Shown one piece after another: positions 46,476-55,084 of a stretch of DNA of 64,000 nt. The translations under genes were made by a program, and so were the position numbers. The notes beneath the pieces are model-generated. The model saw only the letters and a list, made by a program, of their open reading frames with translations, ran no database searches and was not told where the DNA came from. Each line of letters opens with the position of its first letter. Within the stretch, counting starts at the first letter, position 1. The stretch spans positions 1-64,000 of the forward strand of contig NZ_JBGOSE010000012.1 of the NCBI RefSeq assembly GCF_041538045.1, read 5' to 3'. The stretch comes from Aliiglaciecola sp041538045. GTDB taxonomy: Bacteria > Pseudomonadota > Gammaproteobacteria > Enterobacterales > Alteromonadaceae.

Positions 46476-46967
46476 ATGCAAAATAAAACCAAAAACATCG
46501 GCGTTTTTGTGGATGTGCAAAATGTGTACTACACCTGCCGACAGGCTTATCAAAAACAGTTTAATTATCGACAGTTTTGGCAGCACCTCTCAACTCGCGG
46601 CAACATAGTGGTTGCCAATGCCTATGCCATTGCCCGTCAACATGACCAACAAATTAAATTTCAAGATGCCCTTAGGCATATTGGTTTTGAAGTTAAACTA
46701 AAACCCTTTATTCAACGCAGCGATGGCACAGCTAAAGGTGACTGGGATGTTGGTATTACCGTTGATATGATCGATCAATCACCGCTTCTAGACGAGGTGA
46801 TTTTACTCAGTGGAGATGGCGACTTTGCGGTATTAATGGGTTATATCAAAAGCAAGTATCAGGTTTCAACACAGGTCTATAGCGTTCCTCAACTCACCGC
46901 CAAAACCTTAAGCGATTGCGTGGATATATATCATCCTATTGAAGCCAATTCAGCATTCCTTAAATAA
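46476..46967 (+). CDS. NYN domain protein (LabA/DUF88 family)
   Basis: A 163-residue protein that is almost entirely an NYN/PIN-like domain. It opens with GVFVDVQNVYYT, and the other acidic positions of the fold are in DWDVGITVDMI and LLSGDGDFAVLMGYIK. These are the metal-binding residues of a presumed ribonuclease. It lies 36 nt after the ABC-F gene on the same strand and may be cotranscribed. The substrate is unknown. Confidence 0.88.
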   Translation: MQNKTKNIGVFVDVQNVYYTCRQAYQKQFNYRQFWQHLSTRGNIVVANAYAIARQHDQQIKFQDALRHIGFEVKLKPFIQRSDGTAKGDWDVGITVDMIDQSPLLDEVILLSGDGDFAVLMGYIKSKYQVSTQVYSVPQLTAKTLSDCVDIYHPIEANSAFLK

Positions 46968-47011
46968 TCGTCAACACACTTCGCTACCATTTGTTTAGTG
47001 CTTCAGCAAAA

Positions 47012-47031
47012 TACTGTACATACAAACAGTA
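47012..47031 (+). promoter_or_regulatory. LexA (SOS) box upstream of yebG
   Basis: TACTGTACATACAAACAGTA fits the SOS consensus (CTGT-N8-ACAG with flanking TA) without mismatch in the core. It lies 55 nt upstream of the yebG ATG. Confidence 0.92.
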
Positions 47032-47086
47032 TTAAGCTATATTTATCCTTGATGGCACAAAACCAACAGAAATATGAGGAAACATA

Positions 47087-47377
47087 ATGGCTATTATTGT
47101 GAGATATGTTGTTGAGCGAAATGGAGAAGAAAAACTTGTGACTTCTGACAAAAAGGCGGCTGATCAATATGACAAAATGCTTGATGTTGCGGATAATCTA
47201 GGCACTTATATCCAAGCAAAAGGCATCAAATTGCCAAATGATGTTGCCGAAGACCTCACTATTTTATTGTCTAAAAATAAAGACGTCATTGCCAAATTAT
47301 TTAAAGGCACAGATGCGGATTCCATATTAGAACAAGAAAAAGCGGAAGTAGTTAAGATGGATAAAAAGAAAGCTTAA
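47087..47377 (+). CDS. yebG: DNA damage-inducible protein YebG
   Basis: A 96-residue YebG-family protein. The N-terminal MAIIVRYVVERNGEEKLVTS and the KKAADQYDKMLD helix are typical. The molecular role is unknown; the family is LexA-regulated in E. coli, and a canonical SOS box here says the same. The RBS TGAGGAAA is well placed. Confidence 0.95.
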   Translation: MAIIVRYVVERNGEEKLVTSDKKAADQYDKMLDVADNLGTYIQAKGIKLPNDVAEDLTILLSKNKDVIAKLFKGTDADSILEQEKAEVVKMDKKKA

Positions 47378-47410
47378 TTAGTAAGATACTTTATCCTAGT
47401 TTAAAAACAC

Positions 47411-47473
47411 GCTTACGCGTTTGTGTAAGCGCTGGTTCACTTTCTCGATTCTATATATCAATCAAGAAAGTGA
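47411..47473. terminator. Two hairpins after yebG
   Basis: CGCTTAC/GTAAGCG (about 47411-47432) is followed by a wider inverted repeat, TCACTTTCT (47437-47445) with AGAAAGTGA (47465-47473). They lie between convergent yebG and the serine hydrolase gene and may end transcription. T tracts are poor. Confidence 0.4.
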
Positions 47474-47521
47474 TACTCCAGTTACCACAAACATGGAAAA
47501 GCGAGCCTTTTAACAATAGTG

Positions 47522-48712
47522 TTATTCCGAATCTATTGCTTCTCTTATCTTATCGATAAACTCTAAACGTTTACTATCTAAATTCGAATCGGTAGCCGTG
47601 GGCCAATTACCATTAAATGCAATCACGAGATCTCTATTAGGATCGACAAATATTGTTTGTCCAAAGATACCATCAGCAGTAAAACTGCCGTCATCGAATG
47701 TCCACCATTGGTAACCGTAGCCCCTGCCCTCAACACCTATTTCAGTTTGTGTAGTGGTCGCCTTAGCTAACCAGTTATCGGGTAAAACAGATTGCCCATT
47801 TATTCTGCCTTGTTCTAGTATAAACAAACCGTAGCGAGCAAAGTCTCGTAAGCTTGCTTGAATGCAACAGCCAGAAATTTCATTACCATCAGCCCCCAAA
47901 ATCCAGGTTGCTTTGTTAGCCATACCAAAAGGCTGCCAGATCTTTTCAGTTAGATAATCTGCCAGTCTTTTACCGGTAGCTCGCTCTACCAAAATACCAA
48001 TTAGGTTAGTCTCACCTGTTGAATAATTCCACTTTTCTCCCGCAGGATGAGCCCTATTTAGCATTCGCATATAACTAACTATTGTTGGCAAACCGTCTTC
48101 TGCTTGGTGATTATTAAATAACGCCACATCAGAGTTTGTATCGTAATAATCTTCATTCCACGCCACACCTGATGTCATGGTTAGCAATTGTTCAATGGTC
48201 ACATCGTCATAGACAGAACCTTTTAGCCCCGCAATATAATCAGACACAGGATCCTTGAGACTACGAATATGACCTTCCTTTAGCGCAATCCCCACTAAGC
48301 TTGAGGTAAATGATTTCGCCACTGAAAAGCTCGTCCAACGTCCTTGTTGTGAATGTCCAAGTGCGTATTTTTCAAATCTAATTTTGCCTTTATGCAGGAT
48401 TAAGCCGCCAGCCAAACGCTGCTCGTCAAAAAACCTATCGACATCTTCATTAACAACGAGTGCCTCGCCTTTAGGCAACACTCTAATATTATCTGCTGGT
48501 GTAATTTCCCGGGATTTCACCAGAAATGACAGTTGATCTAGCACTAGAAAACCTGCATCTCGCTGGCTTTGACTCCAGAACAGGACATCAGTATCTTTAG
48601 GTGGATCTAAGAGCAAGGAACGCCAAGTCGGTCCAATCCACCAGCCCCCGATGACAGCAATGATTAAAATTACTAAGAATGTACTAAATATCCATTTTAT
48701 TGCAGTTTTCAT
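47522..48712 (-). CDS. Membrane-anchored serine hydrolase (class C beta-lactamase-like)
   Basis: A 396-residue protein of the beta-lactamase/DD-peptidase-like (PF00144) family. An N-terminal helix (about 6-27) anchors it with the catalytic domain in the periplasm. The SxxK motif is Ser130-Val-Ala-Lys133. The second motif Tyr is in WNYSTGETN (near 218). The WWTFDDGSFTADGIFGQ segment precedes the strand that holds the third motif. Such proteins are esterases, amide hydrolases or EstB-like enzymes; true beta-lactamase activity is not implied. It lies 51 nt after the cyclase-family gene and may share its transcript. Confidence 0.88.
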   Translation of the reverse strand: MKTAIKWIFSTFLVILIIAVIGGWWIGPTWRSLLLDPPKDTDVLFWSQSQRDAGFLVLDQLSFLVKSREITPADNIRVLPKGEALVVNEDVDRFFDEQRLAGGLILHKGKIRFEKYALGHSQQGRWTSFSVAKSFTSSLVGIALKEGHIRSLKDPVSDYIAGLKGSVYDDVTIEQLLTMTSGVAWNEDYYDTNSDVALFNNHQAEDGLPTIVSYMRMLNRAHPAGEKWNYSTGETNLIGILVERATGKRLADYLTEKIWQPFGMANKATWILGADGNEISGCCIQASLRDFARYGLFILEQGRINGQSVLPDNWLAKATTTQTEIGVEGRGYGYQWWTFDDGSFTADGIFGQTIFVDPNRDLVIAFNGNWPTATDSNLDSKRLEFIDKIREAIDSE

Positions 48713-48763
48713 ACTCGTCCCTATTTGTCTTACAAGACATAGCTTATGGTGAGATCTTTCGGT

Positions 48764-49432
48764 TTAGGTTTTTTGTTCTGTTAATTGCGCAAATGCGCGC
48801 ACCGGAAAGGTACCAAAACCTTTGATTTTTACCGGCACCGCATAAAAATAAAACCCTTTATCTGGCAGCGATTGCAAATTGCACATGTGTTCAACAATTA
48901 AAATATCCGCCCCCAATAAAGTACTATGAACTGGCCTTGCACCGCCGCGAGTATCATCTATATTATGGCTATCAATACCCACCAATGACACGCCACTTTC
49001 CTTCAAGAAAATAGCTGCGTCTTCCGTTAGATATGGATGATTTTCATAATACAGGTCCGTATTCCAATGACGAGACCAGTTGGTTTCTATGAGCACGGCT
49101 TTATTGGTTAAATCTAATTGTGCAAAGTAGCTTTCATCAATTGCTAAAATATTTTCAGGGATAGTAATTTTAACCCCATCTAGATGAGCAACTGATTCAA
49201 GTGAAAGTTCAGAAAGATCATCGCCATCAGCATAACGATGAAATGGGGAATCGATATATGTGCCAGTATTAGAGCACATTTCAATTTTACCGATTTGAAA
49301 TGACGTGCCTTCGTCATAGTGCGATTTTGACGCTTCTCGGCTCAAGTAGTCGCAAATGATTGGAGCTGGTAAGCCTTTGTAGGTCACTAAGCCATCTTCC
49401 ACTGTATGACTAAGATCGATTAATTTACTCAT
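48764..49432 (-). CDS. Cyclase/KynB-like family protein with altered metal motif
   Basis: A 222-residue protein of the Cyclase family (PF04199; kynurenine formamidase and isatin hydrolase relatives). The family metal motif HxGTHxDxPxH reads N55-T-G-T-Y59-I-D61-S-P-F-H65 here, so the first two His are Asn and Tyr while Asp and the last His remain. A later conserved segment is GIDSHNIDDTRGGARPVHSTLL (about 153-173). It may bind metal differently or act as another kind of hydrolase or lyase. It starts with ATG and a weak RBS. Confidence 0.85.
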   Translation of the reverse strand: MSKLIDLSHTVEDGLVTYKGLPAPIICDYLSREASKSHYDEGTSFQIGKIEMCSNTGTYIDSPFHRYADGDDLSELSLESVAHLDGVKITIPENILAIDESYFAQLDLTNKAVLIETNWSRHWNTDLYYENHPYLTEDAAIFLKESGVSLVGIDSHNIDDTRGGARPVHSTLLGADILIVEHMCNLQSLPDKGFYFYAVPVKIKGFGTFPVRAFAQLTEQKT

Positions 49433-49531
49433 TTATCGTCAATTCCCTTTATTACACTGTTACGTGATTAAAACCTGTAAACTTTTAAATAATATGCACT
49501 TTTTGGAACTAAATTAGAAGCTGTCAGATAT

Positions 49532-49562
49532 AAAAAAGCCAGTTGGATTAGCAACTGGCTTT
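49532..49562 (-). terminator. Rho-independent terminator after the DAHP synthase gene
   Basis: AAAGCCAGTTG/CAACTGGCTTT (11 bp) with a 6-nt loop, followed on the minus strand by a T run, 35 nt after the stop. Confidence 0.92.
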
Positions 49563-49596
49563 AAATGTGAAACAAGAGTGAGATCAAGCTATAGCG

Positions 49597-50943
49597 TTAT
49601 TTACCGCTTTTCAAATGATCTGCTACTAAAAATGCCATTTCCAGTACTTGATCGGCATTCAAACGAGGGTCACATTGTGTCTTGTATGCTTGCGCAAGAT
49701 CATCATCACTAATTTGATACGCGCCCCCAGTACATTCAGTAACGTGTTGTCCAGTCATCTCTAAATGGATACCACCTGGATGTGTTCCTTCAGCACGGTG
49801 AGCTGAGAAGAACTGCTGAATTTCACTTAAAATATCGTCAAAGTTTCTAGTTTTGTATCCACTGGAAGCTTTTTTGGTATTGCCATGCATAGGATCAGAA
49901 CTCCACACCACTTTTCTTCCTTCCGCTTTTACACGACGAAGTAATTTTGGCAAATTCTGCTCAAGTTTATCTGCGCCCATACGCGTAATGAGTGTTAAGC
50001 GCCCAGCACTATTATCTGGATTCAAGGTATCAATCAATCTCATCAATTCATCTTCTTGAATTGTTGGCCCGATTTTGACACCAATAGGATTATGTATACC
50101 TCGGAAAAACTCAATGTGTGCATGATCCAATTGGCGAGTGCGCTCTCCAATCCACACCATGTGTGCTGAACAATTGTAGGGCTTACCAGTTAAAGTATCG
50201 ATACGAGTTAAAGCTTGCTCATAGTTCAACAACAAGGCTTCATGAGAAGTAAATAAATTGGTTTCATGGAGCGTCGCGTTATTTACATGATTAATGCCAA
50301 TCACATCCATAAACTCTAATGCATCTTGTAAACGATTGGTCACGTCTTGGTAGCGATCACGCAACGGATTGTTCTCAAGAAAGGTCATATTCCAACGATT
50401 GACTTGATGCAAATCAGCTAGACCACCTTGAGCAAAAGCACGCAATAAATTTAGGGTAGAAGCGCCTCTATGGTATGCCTCTAACATCCGATTTGGATCA
50501 GGCATTCTGGATTGTTCAGTAAACTCAAAGCTATTAATAATATCACCGCGGTAGCTTGGCAAAGACACACCATTAATGGTTTCTAAATCTGACGAACGCG
50601 GCTTTGCATATTGTCCTGCCATTCTGGCCACTTTCGTTACTGGGCACTTTCCAGCGAAAGTTAAAACAATTGCCATCTGTAAGATAACTTTAAAAGTATC
50701 ACGAATTTTAGGGGCGTTGAATTCATCAAATGATTCAGCGCAATCACCACCTTGAAGTAAGAAACCTTTGCCTTCGGCAACATCACCTAACTGTTTATAT
50801 AGCTGGCGGGTTTCTTCTGCAAAAACCAGTGGTGGATAACTATGAAGTTTGCTTTCTACTTGCTTTAATAACGCTTGATCTTGATAAGTAGGTTGTTGCT
50901 GGATAGGTTTAGACCTCCAGCTGTCAGGTTGCCATTGGCTCAC
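49597..50943 (-). CDS. Class II 3-deoxy-7-phosphoheptulonate (DAHP) synthase
   Basis: A 448-residue type II (plant-like) DAHP synthase, the first step of the shikimate pathway from PEP and erythrose 4-phosphate. Family motifs are LLQGGDCAESF (about 61-71), VTKVARMAGQYAKPRSSD (about 100-117), KIGPT and WSSDPMHGNT (about 335-344). It differs wholly from E. coli AroFGH. The start is GTG with AAAGGA upstream. A terminator-like hairpin sits in its leader, only about 20 nt before the start (50965-50987). Confidence 0.95.
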   Translation of the reverse strand: MSQWQPDSWRSKPIQQQPTYQDQALLKQVESKLHSYPPLVFAEETRQLYKQLGDVAEGKGFLLQGGDCAESFDEFNAPKIRDTFKVILQMAIVLTFAGKCPVTKVARMAGQYAKPRSSDLETINGVSLPSYRGDIINSFEFTEQSRMPDPNRMLEAYHRGASTLNLLRAFAQGGLADLHQVNRWNMTFLENNPLRDRYQDVTNRLQDALEFMDVIGINHVNNATLHETNLFTSHEALLLNYEQALTRIDTLTGKPYNCSAHMVWIGERTRQLDHAHIEFFRGIHNPIGVKIGPTIQEDELMRLIDTLNPDNSAGRLTLITRMGADKLEQNLPKLLRRVKAEGRKVVWSSDPMHGNTKKASSGYKTRNFDDILSEIQQFFSAHRAEGTHPGGIHLEMTGQHVTECTGGAYQISDDDLAQAYKTQCDPRLNADQVLEMAFLVADHLKSGK

Positions 50944-50964
50944 ACGCTTTCCTTTAATGAAGTC

Positions 50965-50987
50965 AAAAAAAGCAGGTCAAACCTGCT
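50965..50987 (-). terminator. Terminator-like hairpin in front of the DAHP synthase gene
   Basis: On the minus strand AGCAGGT-TTG-ACCTGCT is followed by seven T. It is 145 nt past the phosphatase stop and 22 nt before the DAHP synthase start. It may end the phosphatase transcript or act as an attenuator for DAHP synthase. Confidence 0.7.
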
Positions 50988-51132
50988 AAATAAAATTTAT
51001 GGGAAATTACCCTAATATGCCGTCATAATACAATGTCTATATGCACTAATCTATTCGACTATTGACTATAATGTCGAAATAAATTGTTTGTACCTTGCCT
51101 TAGGGTTATTTGTATCAAACTAATGGAGATAG

Positions 51133-51618
51133 TTAATCTTCAAGCACAATTAAAGCGGAAATATGTTCAATAAGACCATCTGCTGATGACTCAATTAAAT
51201 CCAGAACGTACTCAAAGCCTTTTTTACCACCATAATACGGGTCTGGTATAATCTCTTCTTCTAAACCAGAAAAAGACATAAATAGCTTTATTTTATCCTG
51301 ATACTCTTCTGGGCATTCACTTTGCAAACCACGCAGGTTCATTTCATCCATGGCAATCAAGATATCGAAATCATGAAAGTCTTGTTTGCTAATTTTGCGA
51401 CAAGAAATGCCGTCAAAATCATAACCGCGAGCTTCACCAACGCTAACAGACCGTTCATCTGGCGGTGCGCCAACATGATAGCCCTGGGTTCCTGCTGAAT
51501 CAATTTTCAACAACAAACCTTTTTCTTTGGCCTTTTTTCTAAACACAGCCTCAGCACTTGGTGAACGACAGATATTTCCCAAACATACAAACAAAACAGA
51601 GCGAATTGTTCCAGCCAT
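51133..51618 (-). CDS. Low-molecular-weight protein tyrosine phosphatase
   Basis: A 161-residue LMW-PTP. The P-loop is Cys12-LGNIC-Arg18-Ser, matching C(X)5RS, and the general acid Asp126 lies in IPDPYYGG. It dephosphorylates tyrosyl residues in the cytosol. No BY-kinase or capsule genes lie nearby, so the target is open. It is divergent from the peptidase E gene, with 103 nt between starts. Confidence 0.95.
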   Translation of the reverse strand: MAGTIRSVLFVCLGNICRSPSAEAVFRKKAKEKGLLLKIDSAGTQGYHVGAPPDERSVSVGEARGYDFDGISCRKISKQDFHDFDILIAMDEMNLRGLQSECPEEYQDKIKLFMSFSGLEEEIIPDPYYGGKKGFEYVLDLIESSADGLIEHISALIVLED

Positions 51619-51721
51619 TCAAGTTGTTTCCTATTTCCGATTCTCTTATGCTTATTATATTATACCATTCTATCTAGCTAAAAATGCGCGTCTAGCGTTA
51701 AATGCATTTCAAAGGAAAAAA

Positions 51722-52423
51722 ATGTCAAAAAAACGAGTACTCATGTTAAGCAGTTCAAAAGTGGGTAATGAAAAATATTTAGCTAATCACAAAATAATGA
51801 TATTGCCGTTTTTAGATAAAATTCAATCGGCTATTTTTATCCCCTATGCCGGTGTGACTATGTCTTGGGATAACTACACTGACAAAGTGCAAGAGGCGCT
51901 ACCAGAGATAAACATTAGTGGTATACATAGCTTCAACGATCCATCAGAGGCTATTCAAAATGCTCAAGCTATTATTGTTGGTGGCGGCAATACGTTTAAC
52001 TTGCTTTATCAATTGCAGAACAAGGGTTTAATTGACTGCATAAAAAATAGAGTAGACTCAGGCACCCCCTATATTGGCTGGAGTGCTGGGTCGAATATAT
52101 GCGGATTGAGTATTAAAACCACCAACGACATGCCGATAATCCAGCCAGAGTCATTCTCTGCTTTAGCACTGCTGCCGTTTCAAATTAATCCTCACTATAG
52201 CGATTACCAACCACCCGGTCACAATGGTGAAACCCGGGCGCAACGTATTGAAGAGTTTTGTGTATTAAACCCAACCATTCCAGTTGTTGGCATTAGAGAA
52301 GGCAGTGGACTGTTATTGGATAACCAAAAACTAACCTTAATCGGTGATTTGGACGGCGTTATATTCAACGCAAAAGAGCAACATAGCATTGCAGCCAATT
52401 CAGAGCTAACTCACCTATTGTAA
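51722..52423 (+). CDS. pepE: Dipeptidase E (alpha-aspartyl dipeptidase)
   Basis: A 233-residue S51-family peptidase that cleaves Asp-Xaa dipeptides. The nucleophile Ser is in GWSAGSNICG (about residue 122) and a His in INPHYSDYQ. The ATG at 51722 has AAAGGA 6 nt upstream. The frame stays open further upstream but that part overlaps the phosphatase gene and has no family similarity. Its 3' end overlaps bioD by 9 nt in convergent orientation. Confidence 0.95.
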   Translation: MSKKRVLMLSSSKVGNEKYLANHKIMILPFLDKIQSAIFIPYAGVTMSWDNYTDKVQEALPEINISGIHSFNDPSEAIQNAQAIIVGGGNTFNLLYQLQNKGLIDCIKNRVDSGTPYIGWSAGSNICGLSIKTTNDMPIIQPESFSALALLPFQINPHYSDYQPPGHNGETRAQRIEEFCVLNPTIPVVGIREGSGLLLDNQKLTLIGDLDGVIFNAKEQHSIAANSELTHLL

Positions 52424-53092
52424 TAATCCATCAATAGATAAGTATTCTGCGGCTTGTTCGGTGTTGTTAAGCTTAGGCACAACACCGAGACAAGGTGCGG
52501 GGATCAGAGCCTTTAAACTATCAATATTATCTTGCAGATATAACATCTGATCATCAATCTGATTTGCCACCCAACCAATCACCTGCAAACCATCGACACA
52601 TATCGCCTGGTAGGTGAGTAATGCATGATTTAAACAGCCTAACTTCATACCAACCACCAGAACCACTGGAAGTTTATGTTGTATCGCAAAATCAGATAAA
52701 AATACGCCCTCAGAAATGGGTAACCGCCAACCACCCGCGCCCTCAGTAAGTAACAGATCAGCTTTTTCATTGACGAGTTGTTGATAAGCCAAATTGATTT
52801 GTTGCATATCCACAGTGACGTCCATGCGTTTTGCAGCTAAATGGGGGGCCACGGGATCGGCAAAGGCAATGGGATTTATTTGTTCATATGCTAGCTGTTT
52901 TGTACTGACCTTTTGTAAGGCTAAAGCATCATCATTGCGCAGCCCTTCAGCGGTTTGCATACAGCCTGCAGATACGGGTTTAAAACCTATAGTACTCAAC
53001 CCTTTGTTTGCAGCAAGTTGCAAGATCGCCGAGGCGATAACGGTTTTTCCAGCATCAGTATCCGTACCTGTAATAAAAATAGAATGGGTCAT
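52415..53092 (-). CDS. bioD: Dethiobiotin synthetase
   Basis: A 225-residue ATP-dependent carboxylase that closes the ureido ring of dethiobiotin. The P-loop is GTDTDAGKT (8-16) and EGAGGWRLP (about 116-124) is the second conserved motif. It is the last gene of bioBFCD and overlaps bioC by 4 nt. Confidence 0.96.
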   Translation of the reverse strand: MTHSIFITGTDTDAGKTVIASAILQLAANKGLSTIGFKPVSAGCMQTAEGLRNDDALALQKVSTKQLAYEQINPIAFADPVAPHLAAKRMDVTVDMQQINLAYQQLVNEKADLLLTEGAGGWRLPISEGVFLSDFAIQHKLPVVLVVGMKLGCLNHALLTYQAICVDGLQVIGWVANQIDDQMLYLQDNIDSLKALIPAPCLGVVPKLNNTEQAAEYLSIDGLLQ

Positions 53093-53889
53093 ATCGCTTT
53101 ACTCAACACTAAAAAACTCACTTCATAGGACAAGGGCAATTGCCCTTTAAGCGCAAAATCTTGCCGATAAATGCGTTCAAATTCTGCCAATGACTGTCGG
53201 CTCAATTTAGAATGATTGCCCGTTTCAGGCACTACATTTGCGCCTATGTGACGAATACTATTCAATAAACTAATCGCGCTTTGATGCCAGGTAGTATAGT
53301 TTTTTTGATGACCTACTACGCTAAATCCGCTTGTTTTTGCCGCTTTTACCAATTCGCTGTGAGGCAAGAAATGATTGACCCTAGGCACGCAGTCTACTTT
53401 TGACCAAGTTTGATCTAATTCAGCCATCGAACCTTCGCTCAACAAGACTAAAACTGCGCAGCCTTGCTCACTTAAAACCCGATGGATCTCATTTAAACTT
53501 GTTTGAATGGTCGTACACCACTGTAATGCCATACACGAAAACACCGTATCAAATGTTTTATCTGCAAATGGCAGTGCTTCTGCATCGGCGATATGAAAGT
53601 CGATGTAACCTTTAGCATCTTTAGATGGATTAAGCTTTTTTGCCTGGGCAATCATACCAGCAGCTAAATCAACAGCGGTGAGAGACTGAAACTTATCTGC
53701 GAGTCTGCGGGTTAGCCGAGCGGTGCCGCAGCCAACATCCAGAAGTTTGCCGTTTTTGTTCTCAGCAACCTGTTGAATGGCATCAAAACCGATGTCCAGT
53801 TGAACTTGAGCAATATCATCGTAACGATGGGCTGATTGGCTAAATTGATAAGCTATTCTGCGTTTTTTATCATCTATCGTATTATTCAT
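53089..53889 (-). CDS. bioC: Malonyl-ACP O-methyltransferase BioC
   Basis: A SAM-dependent methyltransferase of 266 residues that starts pimeloyl synthesis by methylating malonyl-ACP. Motif I is LLDVGCGTARLTRRL. The start MNNTIDDKKRR at 53889 is chosen: it overlaps the bioF stop by 8 nt, as in coupled bio genes. A longer frame to 53943 has no family match. Note that no bioH is adjacent; its partner esterase must lie elsewhere. Confidence 0.93.
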   Translation of the reverse strand: MNNTIDDKKRRIAYQFSQSAHRYDDIAQVQLDIGFDAIQQVAENKNGKLLDVGCGTARLTRRLADKFQSLTAVDLAAGMIAQAKKLNPSKDAKGYIDFHIADAEALPFADKTFDTVFSCMALQWCTTIQTSLNEIHRVLSEQGCAVLVLLSEGSMAELDQTWSKVDCVPRVNHFLPHSELVKAAKTSGFSVVGHQKNYTTWHQSAISLLNSIRHIGANVVPETGNHSKLSRQSLAEFERIYRQDFALKGQLPLSYEVSFLVLSKAI

Positions 53890-55081
53890 TGGACAATACC
53901 TGATAACGCTTAAGCACCATCTGCAAACCATCCACAAATGCATCTATATCGGTGGTTCTGTGACTCGCTGACAAGGTAATACGCAGTCTATCTGTACCTT
54001 TAGGTACAGTAGGATATCGAATCGCCGTTACCCAGAGTCCAAGCCGTTTGAGATCATCACTAATTTTTACACACTTAACCGGATCACCCACAACAATAGG
54101 TTGAATGGCGGTGTTTGAATCTGTCAACGGAATACCCTTTTGCTGACATAATGATCTAAATTGGGCTATTCGCTGGGTCAAAGCTTGTTGTTTAGTACCA
54201 TCAGCTAAAGATTGAAAACTCGCGTAGGTGGCCAAGGCCATAGCCGGTGGCATTGCTGTGCTATACACATAATGTTTAGCAAAATTAATCAAATAATCGA
54301 TGAGAACCTGTGAGCCCGCGACAAAGGCACCTGAAGTGCCAATGCCTTTACCAAAAGTCCCCATTAAAATTGGAACTTGGGTTTGACTTAAATTAAAGTG
54401 CTCAACGCTGCCTAAACCTGTTTCACCTAAGACCCCCATGCCATGAGCGTCATCTACCATTAACCAAGCATCATGCTGTTGAGCAACGGTGTTTAATTCA
54501 GCTATCTTCCCTAAATCACCATCCATACTAAACACCCCCTCTGTCACTATGAGGTTATCTTGGACAGAAGATGATAAGTCCGATGATTGATTAGCTGCGA
54601 GCAAATTACTTAGATGGCTAACATCGTTATGTCGAAAACGTTTGAACTTAGCCTCACAATGTTTTCCAGCTTCTACAAAAGACGCGTGCATTAATTTATC
54701 TGAGAGAATGCACAGTTGAGGATTAGCCAGTGCCTGACAAACGGCTTGATTGGCAGCAAAACCAGAGTTGAACAATAACGCAGCTTCACGTTTTAAACCT
54801 GTGGCTAAATAATCTTCCAACTGCTGGTGAGCTTGAGTATGACCGGTAACTAGCGGTGACGCACCACTACCCACTCCGTAATCTGAAACGCCCTCAACCC
54901 AAGCTTGCATCACTGCTAAATCTTGACGTTGGCCAAGGTAGTCATTGCCGGAAAAACTTAAAAAGTGCTGGCCTTCAACTTCGATCATAGCGCCAACAGA
55001 AGCGTCAATGACCCTTCGTTGACGTAACAATCCATCACGTTGACGGGCGTTTAGCCCTTCTTTTAAATAAGCGAAAGCCAC
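53882..55081 (-). CDS. bioF: 8-amino-7-oxononanoate synthase
   Basis: A 399-residue PLP enzyme of the alpha-oxoamine synthase family that joins pimeloyl-ACP and alanine. Motifs include FSGNDYLG (about 38-45), VDDAHGMGVLG (about 209-219) and the PLP Lys in MGTFGKGIGTSGAF. It sits 3 nt after bioB and overlaps bioC. Confidence 0.96.
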   Translation of the reverse strand: MAFAYLKEGLNARQRDGLLRQRRVIDASVGAMIEVEGQHFLSFSGNDYLGQRQDLAVMQAWVEGVSDYGVGSGASPLVTGHTQAHQQLEDYLATGLKREAALLFNSGFAANQAVCQALANPQLCILSDKLMHASFVEAGKHCEAKFKRFRHNDVSHLSNLLAANQSSDLSSSVQDNLIVTEGVFSMDGDLGKIAELNTVAQQHDAWLMVDDAHGMGVLGETGLGSVEHFNLSQTQVPILMGTFGKGIGTSGAFVAGSQVLIDYLINFAKHYVYSTAMPPAMALATYASFQSLADGTKQQALTQRIAQFRSLCQQKGIPLTDSNTAIQPIVVGDPVKCVKISDDLKRLGLWVTAIRYPTVPKGTDRLRITLSASHRTTDIDAFVDGLQMVLKRYQVLSNE

Positions 55082-55084
55082 TAA

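Noticed and set aside
51527..51721. N-terminal extension of peptidase E
   Set aside because: It overlaps the phosphatase gene antisense and lacks family similarity; the ATG at 51722 has a strong RBS.
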